The notes below the pieces were generated by a model. It was not told the DNA's origin. It made no database searches and saw only the letters and a program-made list of their open reading frames with translations. Source: Calditrichaceae bacterium (GTDB lineage: Bacteria; Calditrichota; Calditrichia; Calditrichales; Calditrichaceae). Taken from it: a stretch of DNA of 11,708 nucleotides. The position numbers and the translations under genes are program-made. The DNA lies in assembly GCA_024763405.1 (NCBI GenBank), contig JANTFQ010000043.1, positions 1 to 11,708 of the forward strand. Direction: 5' to 3'. Every line of letters starts with the position of its first letter. Position 1 is the first letter of the stretch. Positions 6,045 to 11,708 of the stretch are shown piece after piece.

Positions 6045-6731
6045 TTGGAAATTATTGAAAAAGGAACCCTGTATCTCGTCAGTACGCCCATCGGAAATCT
6101 GGCTGATATAAGTTACCGGGCCGTTCATATTTTAAAAAACGTTGATTTAATTGCGGCGGAAGATACCCGCACTTCCGGTGTTTTACTGCGCCACTACGAA
6201 ATTAAAACCCGAATGACCAGTTACCATAGTTATAATCTAAAAAAAGAAACGGGTAAATTGGTACAAAAACTTTCCGAGGGGTTGTCCGTTGCACTGATCT
6301 CCGACGCCGGTACGCCCTGCCTTTCGGACCCGGGGTTCAATTTGGTACAGGCCTCTGTGGAAAAAGATATTCCGGTGGTTCCCATTCCGGGCGCTTCCGC
6401 TCTGCTGGCCGGACTTACGCCTTCCGGGCTTCCGGTGCACCGTTTTGTATATGAGGGGTTTTTGCCGCAGAAGAAGGGACGCAAAACCCGGCTGACCTTT
6501 TTATCGGAGGAAGAACGCACGGTTGTATTGTATGAATCGCCGCACCGCATCGAAAAAACCGTACGGGAATTGCTGGAATATTGGGGTGACCGAAACGTTG
6601 TAATGGCCAGAGAGCTGACCAAGAAATTTGAAGAATTTTATCGTGGTACCTTGTCATCTCTGCTGGAACATCTGCAGTCCGGAAAAGTTAAAGGTGAAAT
6701 CGTACTCATCGTAGCCGGGAAACAGTCCTAA
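6045..6731 (+). CDS. rsmI: 16S rRNA (cytidine-1402-2'-O)-methyltransferase
   Basis: RsmI puts a 2'-O-methyl on C1402 in the decoding centre of 16S rRNA, using S-adenosylmethionine. The 228-residue protein has the tetrapyrrole-methylase fold motifs in order: GTLYLVSTPIGNLADISYRA (7-26), AAEDTRTSGVLLRHY (37-51), SYHSYN (59-64), ALISDAGTPCLSDPGFNLVQ (83-102), VVPIPGASALLAGLTPSGLP (111-130), FVYEGFLPQKKGRK (134-147) and VVLYESPHRIEKT (160-172). It ends after KGEIVLIVAG, so it lacks the extra C-terminal domain of the ~285-residue E. coli enzyme; short forms like this exist. The start must be the TTG at 6045-6047, because an in-frame stop (nadE's TGA region) closes the way upstream and no ATG precedes the conserved motif. 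The GGGG at 6033-6036 is a weak ribosome binding site, so coupling to nadE translation is likely. Confidence 0.95.
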   Translation: MEIIEKGTLYLVSTPIGNLADISYRAVHILKNVDLIAAEDTRTSGVLLRHYEIKTRMTSYHSYNLKKETGKLVQKLSEGLSVALISDAGTPCLSDPGFNLVQASVEKDIPVVPIPGASALLAGLTPSGLPVHRFVYEGFLPQKKGRKTRLTFLSEEERTVVLYESPHRIEKTVRELLEYWGDRNVVMARELTKKFEEFYRGTLSSLLEHLQSGKVKGEIVLIVAGKQS

Positions 6732-7370
6732 ATGGAATCGATATCAAACAACCGTTTTTTCTCATTTGAAGGGATTGATTTCTCGGGGAAATCCACTCAA
6801 ATTGAGTTACTGCGCACTTTTCTGGAAGAACGCGGTGAGCAGGTTTATGTTTTGCGGGAACCCGGCGGAACCGATATTTCCGAAAAAATACGAACCCTGT
6901 TGTTAGATAAAAAAAACGGCAACATGTCGGATTTTTGTGAAATCTTTTTATACAGCGCCGCCCGTACCCAACTGGTGAGTGAAAAAATTATTCCCCTGTT
7001 AAGACAGGGAGTTTATGTGATTGCCGATCGCTATGTGGATTCTACCACGGCCTACCAGGGCTGGGGGCGTGGCATCGATGCTAAAATTGTGGAACAGATA
7101 AATGCCGCAGCCGTTCGGGGGCTTATGCCGAGCTTAACGTTTCTTCTGGAAATTGATCCCGAAGCGTCCTATCGGAGGCGGAAGGAGAGCGGCCGGGCAA
7201 TGGACCGCCTGGAAGAATCCGGAAAAGAATTTTTTAAACGGGTGGCTGCCGGATATACGGCGATTTCCAAACAAAATCCGCGGCGCTTTCGGGTGCTGGA
7301 TGCGCGTGCTTCCGTGGAAGAAATTCACCGCAGGATTATTGACTTTGTTATATCAGAGGAGACTAAATAG
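6732..7370 (+). CDS. tmk: thymidylate (dTMP) kinase
   Basis: Tmk phosphorylates dTMP to dTDP with ATP, an essential step towards dTTP. The 212-residue protein shows the P-loop FEGIDFSGKSTQ (12-23), the dTMP-binding REPGGT (42-47), the DRYVDSTTAYQGWGRG segment (99-114) equivalent to the DRY/S-x-x-AYQ motif, and a basic lid RRRKESGRAMDRLE (148-161). The P-loop has Phe-Ser after the Asp, where Gly-Ala or Gly-Ser is more usual; the essential Gly-Lys-Ser-Thr is intact, so activity is expected. The ATG directly follows the rsmI TAA with no gap. The nearest purine-rich stretch (GGGA) is about 13 bases upstream. The length is typical and no damage is seen. Confidence in the function is high. Confidence 0.95.
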   Translation: MESISNNRFFSFEGIDFSGKSTQIELLRTFLEERGEQVYVLREPGGTDISEKIRTLLLDKKNGNMSDFCEIFLYSAARTQLVSEKIIPLLRQGVYVIADRYVDSTTAYQGWGRGIDAKIVEQINAAAVRGLMPSLTFLLEIDPEASYRRRKESGRAMDRLEESGKEFFKRVAAGYTAISKQNPRRFRVLDARASVEEIHRRIIDFVISEETK

Positions 7371-9035
7371 ATGAAACGGAGCTATTCACGACTGTCTGTT
7401 TTTTTGATATTTTTTATACTGGCTTCCGGTTCGCTGCAGGCCGGTGATCAGGATGATTATTATACCGGTCTTAAAAAAGGCTGGCAATATATGCAGATGG
7501 TGTATGAACGCCTGAACCAGCAGTATGTGGACGATCTCAATCCCTATCCGCTGATTCGCGCGGGAATAAATGGGATGTTGGGCGAGCTCGATCCCTACAC
7601 GGTTTTCCTGGAAGAAGACGGACAACGCCGCCTGCGTATTATGACCACCGGCAAATACGGCGGCCTTGGAATGGAGATTGGATTGCGCAACAAAAAGATT
7701 ACGGTTATTGCGCCCATTAGTAATTCTCCGGCAAAAAAAATAGGCATTCAGGCCGGTGACATTATTGATAAAATTGACGGAAAGGCGACGGCAGGAAAAG
7801 GCGTTGACCAGGTTTCGAAGGAATTGCGCGGAGAAATCGGAACAGATGTTACGCTTACCATTTTAAGGCCGGGTCTGAATGAGGCGATGGATTTAACCCT
7901 GACCCGCGCCGAAATTGTCCTGGAAGATGTGGGCTATAGTGGTTTTATCGCGCCGGGAACGGCTTATCTTAATCTGAATAGTTTTACCGATAAAGCGGTG
8001 GGCGAAGTGGTTAAGGTGATTCAAAATCTGCAGAAGGAGCAGGAAATAAAAGCCTTTATTCTGGATTTACGAGGCAATCCGGGCGGCTTGTTAGACGCGG
8101 CGGTAAATATCGTTAATCTGTTTGTCCCTAAAGATCAATTGGTTGTATATACAAAGGGTTTCCGCGAAAAGGAATATAAATTTTTTACCACACAGGAACC
8201 GCTTTTACCCGATGTCCCTCTGGCCGTTTTGGTGGACGGCGGCAGCGCCAGCGCTTCCGAAATCGTAGCCGGCGCTCTTCAGGATTTGGATCGTGCCGTT
8301 ATTGTGGGTGAAGATACCTTTGGCAAAGGGCTGGTTCAGAAAGTCTTTACACTGGATAAGCACCGTAATGTGAAGTTAAAAATGACCACGGCAAAATACT
8401 ACATTCCCAGTGGACGCTGTATTCAGAAAAAAGATTACGGCCGTAATAATGAAGTGATTGCCCGCGATTCACTGCAAAAAAATGACAATGGCATACATAA
8501 ATTTTATACCCAGCATAAACGGGAGGTTCTGGATAAAGGCGGCATTTATCCCGATGTAAACGTGAGCGGCGATACACTGAGTTATGTGCTGATGCAGCTG
8601 ATCCGTAAAAGTATGATTTTTGATTTTGCGGTCGATTACCACAATCATTATCCGGGCTGGAAAGACAATCCGGTTTTTGCCGATTCCATTATGGAAAAAT
8701 TTAAACATTTTATTAGCACGGCTAATTTTAAATATGAATGTGCCTGCAGCAAAGATATTGAGCGGATTAAAAAATACATTCAAAAGAAACACTATTCGGA
8801 ACATATTCAAAATCTGCTGAGCGAACTGGAACAAAGTCTTAATTCGGAGCTCAACAAAGAGTTTGATCAGGATAAAGAACAGATTGCTGAATTTCTGTAT
8901 CTTGATATGATCGAAAAATATTTTAACCGAAAAGAACGGGACCGGATTAGCCTGCAAAAAGATAAGCAGGCGCTCAAAGCCATCGATGTAGTTCGTAATA
9001 TTGGGGAATACCGGCGTATTCTGGCTTTAAAATAA
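7371..9035 (+). CDS. S41-family C-terminal processing protease (Ctp/Prc) with PDZ domain, exported
   Basis: The 554-residue protein starts with a signal peptide (basic MKRSYSR, hydrophobic core, LQA-GD cleavage site near 24-25), so it acts in the periplasm or at the envelope. After an N-terminal helical part with the conserved LGELDPYTVFLEE (70-82) comes a PDZ domain (about 92-180, with GKYGGLGMEIGL and AGDIIDKIDGK) that binds substrate C-termini. The catalytic domain follows. DLRGNPGGLLDAAVNI (232-247) is conserved, Ser294 in GGSASASEI is the expected nucleophile, and Lys319 in EDTFGKG the general base; their 25-residue spacing equals that in known C-terminal proteases. The tail after about 400 is long, charged and helical, as often seen in FCB-group homologues. 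AGAGGAG at 7355-7361 is a strong ribosome binding site, and the ATG abuts the tmk stop. Its physiological substrate is unknown. Confidence 0.93.
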   Translation: MKRSYSRLSVFLIFFILASGSLQAGDQDDYYTGLKKGWQYMQMVYERLNQQYVDDLNPYPLIRAGINGMLGELDPYTVFLEEDGQRRLRIMTTGKYGGLGMEIGLRNKKITVIAPISNSPAKKIGIQAGDIIDKIDGKATAGKGVDQVSKELRGEIGTDVTLTILRPGLNEAMDLTLTRAEIVLEDVGYSGFIAPGTAYLNLNSFTDKAVGEVVKVIQNLQKEQEIKAFILDLRGNPGGLLDAAVNIVNLFVPKDQLVVYTKGFREKEYKFFTTQEPLLPDVPLAVLVDGGSASASEIVAGALQDLDRAVIVGEDTFGKGLVQKVFTLDKHRNVKLKMTTAKYYIPSGRCIQKKDYGRNNEVIARDSLQKNDNGIHKFYTQHKREVLDKGGIYPDVNVSGDTLSYVLMQLIRKSMIFDFAVDYHNHYPGWKDNPVFADSIMEKFKHFISTANFKYECACSKDIERIKKYIQKKHYSEHIQNLLSELEQSLNSELNKEFDQDKEQIAEFLYLDMIEKYFNRKERDRISLQKDKQALKAIDVVRNIGEYRRILALK

Positions 9036-9043
9036 GGACGTAA

Positions 9044-10426
9044 ATGAACATAGAAGAAATATTTAATAAAATCTATCAAACCGGGCAAAAATGCGGATTT
9101 GATATTTACGTGGTCGGCGGTTATGTGCGTGATGCCGTGATGGGTAAAAAAAGCAAAGACATTGATTTTGTGGTTACCGGTGACGCCATGGAATTTGCCG
9201 GCCAATTAAAGAAAGATTTGCATTTACGCACCCTGGTTCGCTATCCGCGCTTCGGCACCTTTATGACTCGTTATTACGGATACGAGCTGGAATTTGTAAA
9301 TGCCCGTTCGGAGTCCTATCATAAAGATTCACGGAATCCGGTTACCGAACAAGCCGATCTGCTAAGTGATTTAAGCCGCCGGGATTTTACCATAAATACG
9401 CTGGCGATGCATATCGATCCGCAAAACTTCGGTAAAATTATCGATGTGTACCAAGGCCGGGAACACATCAAACAGGGATTGATAAAAACCCCGCTGGATC
9501 CATTGCAAACGTTCTCGGATGATCCGTTGCGCATGCTGCGTGCAATTCGTTTTGCCACTCGTTTGGGGTTTGAAATTGAAGCGGAAACCTACGCCGCCAT
9601 TAAACAGGCTGCTGAACGGCTTTCCATTGTTTCGCAGGAACGCATCACCGATGAATTTAATAAGATTTTGTTGGCCGACGTTCCCTCCATTGGGTTGCGC
9701 ATGTTAGACGAAAGCGGTCTGTTGGATATTATCCTGCCGGAGATGAAGGTGATGAAAGGGGTGGAGCAGAAAGAAAAGCACCATCATAAGGATGTTTTTT
9801 ACCATACTCTGGAAGTCGTGGATAATATTTCGAAGCGGACAAATAAGCTGGAATTGCGCCTCGCCGCGCTGTTTCATGATATAGGCAAACCGCGCACCAA
9901 ACGCTTTACCCCGGGAAGCGGCTGGTCTTTCCATGGGCACGAAGTGGTAGGCCGGCGTATGGCAGGGGGTATTTTAAAGCGTATGCGCTATTCGGCGGAA
10001 ACTATCCGGTATGTTAAAAAATTAGTGAATATGCATCTGCGTCCCATGGCCCTGGTCAGCGAAGAAGTGTCCGATTCCGCTCTGCGCCGGCTGTTGTTTT
10101 TAGCCGGTAGTGATGTGGATGATTTAATGATTTTGTGCCGCGCGGATATTACGTCTAAGAATCCCAAGCGTGTGAAAAAATATCTCGCAAATTATGCCCG
10201 TGTTATCGAAAAAATGGTGGAGGTGGAAGAACGGGACCGGCTGCGTAATTTTCAACCGCCGGTGGACGGCAGGGAAATTATGCAGATATTCGATTTAAAC
10301 CCGGGACCGCAGGTTGGAAAAATTAAAAAATTTATCGAAGAGGCAATTTTAAAAGGCAAAGTTCCAAACGAACACGATGCCTGTTTAGAATATATCAAAG
10401 AACATTTGGAAGAGGTGGTGAACTGA
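9044..10426 (+). CDS. cca: CCA-adding tRNA nucleotidyltransferase with C-terminal HD domain
   Basis: The protein adds or repairs the 3'-CCA of tRNAs, or performs one of the split A- or CC-adding activities; the sequence alone does not decide which. The 460 residues begin with the class II nucleotidyltransferase head: VVGGYVRDAVMGKKSKDIDF (23-42), where Asp39 and Asp41 are the metal ligands; SRRDFTINTLAM (111-122); and DDPLRMLRAIRFATRLGF (159-176) in the nucleotide-selecting neck. From about 247 comes an HD phosphohydrolase domain: HHHKDVFYHTLEVV (246-259), AALFHDIGKP (274-283, His278-Asp279) and SFHGHE (295-300). The HD module occurs in many bacterial Cca proteins and can trim 2',3'-cyclic phosphates. 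The ribosome binding site AAGGA overlaps the preceding stop codon at 9033-9035. The last codons overlap the next gene's ATG (TGATG), so the two proteins are probably made together. Confidence 0.92.
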   Translation: MNIEEIFNKIYQTGQKCGFDIYVVGGYVRDAVMGKKSKDIDFVVTGDAMEFAGQLKKDLHLRTLVRYPRFGTFMTRYYGYELEFVNARSESYHKDSRNPVTEQADLLSDLSRRDFTINTLAMHIDPQNFGKIIDVYQGREHIKQGLIKTPLDPLQTFSDDPLRMLRAIRFATRLGFEIEAETYAAIKQAAERLSIVSQERITDEFNKILLADVPSIGLRMLDESGLLDIILPEMKVMKGVEQKEKHHHKDVFYHTLEVVDNISKRTNKLELRLAALFHDIGKPRTKRFTPGSGWSFHGHEVVGRRMAGGILKRMRYSAETIRYVKKLVNMHLRPMALVSEEVSDSALRRLLFLAGSDVDDLMILCRADITSKNPKRVKKYLANYARVIEKMVEVEERDRLRNFQPPVDGREIMQIFDLNPGPQVGKIKKFIEEAILKGKVPNEHDACLEYIKEHLEEVVN

Positions 10427-10836
10427 TGCGCGTCATTTTTTGGTATATGGATTCCTTTACCTACCATCCTGCTGTAAAAGGATTGGAAGGAGCGGAGACC
10501 GTAGAAGAAGGTGCTGCTTTTACGGACGCCCTTGTTGTTTTTGTACACGGTGAAGAAAAAGATGAAGAAAACGCCTCAAAGGTCGAAACCAAATTAGTAA
10601 AAAATATTAAATGGCTTTCCGGTAAGTTAGGCAGTAAAAATATTGTGCTGCATTCGTTCGCGCATCTTGGGGAATCCAAATGTGAACCGGATTTTTTAAA
10701 ACAGCTCTTCGATAGGGCGCAGACACGATTGACCGATTCCGGATATACAACGGCGCAAACGCCATTCGGCTATTTTCTGGATATTTCAATTTCGGCGCCG
10801 GGGCGATCCCTGGCCCGTGTATACAAAGAGTTTTAA
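10426..10836 (+). CDS. free-standing archaeal-type threonyl-tRNA synthetase editing domain (tRNA-Thr_ED family)
   Basis: This 136-residue protein aligns along its whole length with the N-terminal editing domain of archaeal ThrRS, whose fold is like D-aminoacyl-tRNA deacylase and which removes serine wrongly attached to tRNA-Thr. The matches are: an N-terminal strand MRVIFWYMDSF; EEGAAFTDALVVFVHGEEKD (27-46), equal to the archaeal DALVVF block; EENASKVETKLVKNI (47-61); KNIVLHSFAHLG (71-82, where archaea have YAHLS, with His80); and TPFGYFLDISISAPGRSLAR (112-131, where archaea have PFGYYK..EISCKGHPL). The archaeal catalytic Lys and the Tyr before it read Leu118 and Phe117. There is no synthetase catalytic domain, so it would act in trans, or bind without cleaving. 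The ATG overlaps the cca stop, with AGAGG 11 bases before it. Its neighbours point to tRNA 3'-end quality control. Substrate and activity are unproven. Confidence 0.85.
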   Translation: MRVIFWYMDSFTYHPAVKGLEGAETVEEGAAFTDALVVFVHGEEKDEENASKVETKLVKNIKWLSGKLGSKNIVLHSFAHLGESKCEPDFLKQLFDRAQTRLTDSGYTTAQTPFGYFLDISISAPGRSLARVYKEF

Positions 10837-10891
10837 GGGAGTCTGAATCATCTGAGCGATTGTTTGATTTAAAGGAGTAAAACACCACTGG

Positions 10892-10917
10892 ATTCCCCCC
10901 GAGTACTCGGGGGGAAT
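10892..10917 (-). repeat. 26-bp perfect palindrome, GTCAT-stem-ATCC type (copy 2, inverted)
   Basis: The half-site ATTCCCCCCGAGT (10892-10904) is followed directly by its exact reverse complement, so there is no loop. Read on the minus strand the unit is GTC, then the palindrome, then CCAGTGG, which matches the layout of the copies at 3409 and 10946. No T-run follows on the plus strand, so it is not a standard intrinsic terminator for the upstream operon, although it could stall polymerase. Confidence 0.75.
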
Positions 10918-10945
10918 GACTAACACACCCACTGGAGAGAATTCG

Positions 10946-10966
10946 TCATCCCGAGTATCGGGATCC
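10946..10966 (+). repeat. short palindrome, GTCAT-stem-ATCC type (copy 3)
   Basis: ATCCCGA (10948-10954), loop GTA, TCGGGAT (10958-10964) form a perfect 7-bp stem. It is flanked by GTC on the left and CC on the right, the same frame as the other two copies but on the strand opposite to copy 2. CACTGGA precedes both this copy (10930-10936) and copy 2 (10886-10892), which suggests related insertions. Confidence 0.7.
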
Positions 10967-11097
10967 GTTGAAACTAAAACAAATAATTCCTAAGAATCGC
11001 TCAAATTAAGTCTGAATATTTTTATTTTATCCTTGTACTCTTAGCAACTTTTCGCTTAAGATACCGTTTATAGAGAATCTGAAAACCTGGAGTTTAA

Positions 11098-11708
11098 ATG
11101 AGTGCACCCGAAGAAATAACAGAAAACACAATACCAAAATTTAGTTTTGCCGAAAAAAGTATCGGTATTTTCACAAATCCTAAATCTGTTTTTGAAAATC
11201 TGCGACTATATCCGGACTGGCTATTCCCGGTTTTGGTGGCCATCATTATGGGGGCCTCCTTTTCGTATTTTACTCAGGATTTAATGCTGGATTTTCAGAA
11301 AGAAGCAATTTATGAAAGTACCCTTATTCCGGAAGAATATAAAGATGAAGCCATCGAAAAAATGGAAGATAAGGGCGATATGCAGCGGAATCTGGAATCT
11401 GCGGGCGGGGCTCTTGTCAATATTTTTATTGTGTATCTATTCGGCGCCGGCGCGTTTTTAGTTTTTGGTAATTTTTTTCTTGGTGGTCAGGCTTCTTTTA
11501 AACAGGTTTTTTCAATGTTCAGCTGGGCCGGTTTAATCGGGGTTTTAGAATTATTGGTAAAACTGCCTATGGCGCTGGCCAAAGGATCACTACACGTGTA
11601 TACAAGTCTGGCGGTATTTCTGGATCCCGCCGATTATAAAACAGCTCTTTTTCAGCTACTGAATGCGTTTGATGTGTTTACCATTTGGAAGGTCATCATC
11701 TGGGCTGC
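11098..11708 (+). CDS. Yip1-family integral membrane protein, C-terminus cut by window edge
   Basis: Translation from the ATG at 11098 stays open for 203 codons to the window end. The start KSIGIFTNPKSVFENLRLYP (20-39) is the typical opening of bacterial Yip1-domain proteins (an amphipathic F-x-N-P-x-x-x-F segment before the membrane part). Hydrophobic segments follow at about 41-58, 103-128, 137-160 and from about 185 on. A charged loop (59-100, EEYKDEAIEKMEDKGD) lies between the first two. The family consists of multi-pass membrane proteins of largely unknown function in bacteria. GGAG at 11089-11092 is an excellent ribosome binding site, five bases before the start. A weak promoter-like pair, TTGTAC (11033-11038) and TAAGAT (11057-11062) with an 18-base spacer, precedes it, so this is probably a separate transcription unit from the nadE cluster. 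The final hydrophobic segments are beyond the window. Confidence 0.85.
   Translation, partial: MSAPEEITENTIPKFSFAEKSIGIFTNPKSVFENLRLYPDWLFPVLVAIIMGASFSYFTQDLMLDFQKEAIYESTLIPEEYKDEAIEKMEDKGDMQRNLESAGGALVNIFIVYLFGAGAFLVFGNFFLGGQASFKQVFSMFSWAGLIGVLELLVKLPMALAKGSLHVYTSLAVFLDPADYKTALFQLLNAFDVFTIWKVIIWA

Larger units (their letters stand above)
10840..11017. mobile_element. MITE-like non-coding element with 9-bp inverted ends inside a 9-bp direct repeat
   Basis: AGTCTGAAT occurs at 10840-10848 and again, same strand, at 11009-11017. Just inside these lie TGAGCGATT (10853-10861) and its exact reverse complement AATCGCTCA (10995-11003). The direct repeats look like a target duplication and the inner pair like terminal inverted repeats, but four and five unexplained bases separate them. 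The interior holds two palindromes and no open frame. The unit starts four bases after the editing-domain gene's stop and fills most of the 261-base gap before the Yip1-family gene. Confidence 0.45.

Noticed and set aside
8469..8957. Minus-strand open frame of 162 codons inside the S41 protease
   Set aside because: It is long, but antisense to the helical tail of the protease. Its phenylalanine- and isoleucine-rich product mirrors AAA/GAA-rich coding on the other strand.
10892..10917. Perfect palindrome as intrinsic terminator of the nadE-cca operon
   Set aside because: No T-run follows on either strand, and the sequence matches a dispersed repeat frame instead.
1..11708. CRISPR array or phage-defence operon
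   Set aside because: No regularly spaced short repeats and no nuclease, helicase or Cas-like motifs are present in any gene of the window.

Overview
The window looks like chromosomal sequence from a Gram-negative bacterium of the Bacteroidota/Calditrichota (FCB) side of the tree. This placement is an inference. It rests on the toast-rack protein behind an ECF sigma factor, the DUF6090-like membrane protein, the tail on the S41 protease, moderate GC in the housekeeping genes, and frequent dispersed hairpin repeats between genes. No rRNA, tRNA or CRISPR array is visible.

Left part, minus strand (1-1789): three tightly packed genes read leftwards. They are an ECF sigma factor with a TTG start, a secreted toast-rack-like protein one base behind it, and the 5' part of rdgB (ITP/XTP pyrophosphatase), which runs off the window. 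A divergent intergenic region (1790-2045) separates them from a monofunctional lysine-ketoglutarate reductase (2046-3356). That region holds an ECF-like promoter candidate and a perfect dyad, ATGCAA-N6-TTGCAT.

Middle (3357-5227): a mostly non-coding, repeat-rich stretch. A markedly AT-rich orphan gene, which encodes a membrane-anchored coiled-coil protein resembling DUF6090, sits between two ~140-bp imperfect direct repeats (3507-3646 and 4669-4809). Behind it lies a 256-bp MITE-like unit with inverted ends TAGTGTCCG...CGGACACTA, packed with nested hairpins.

Right part, plus strand (5228-10836): six genes lie within 8 bases of one another and look like one operon. They are nadE (NAD synthesis), rsmI (16S rRNA C1402 ribose methylation), tmk (dTMP kinase), a ctp/prc-type S41 protease, cca (tRNA CCA-adding enzyme with an HD domain), and a free-standing archaeal-type threonyl-tRNA synthetase editing domain. 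The last gene overlaps cca by one base (TGATG). It is the most unusual gene here: this domain is normally the N-terminus of archaeal ThrRS, and the expected active-site Tyr-Lys pair reads Phe-Leu in this copy.

Right end (10837-11708): a second non-coding element with 9-bp inverted ends inside a 9-bp direct repeat carries two palindromes. It is followed by the 5' part of a Yip1-family membrane protein that is cut by the window edge.
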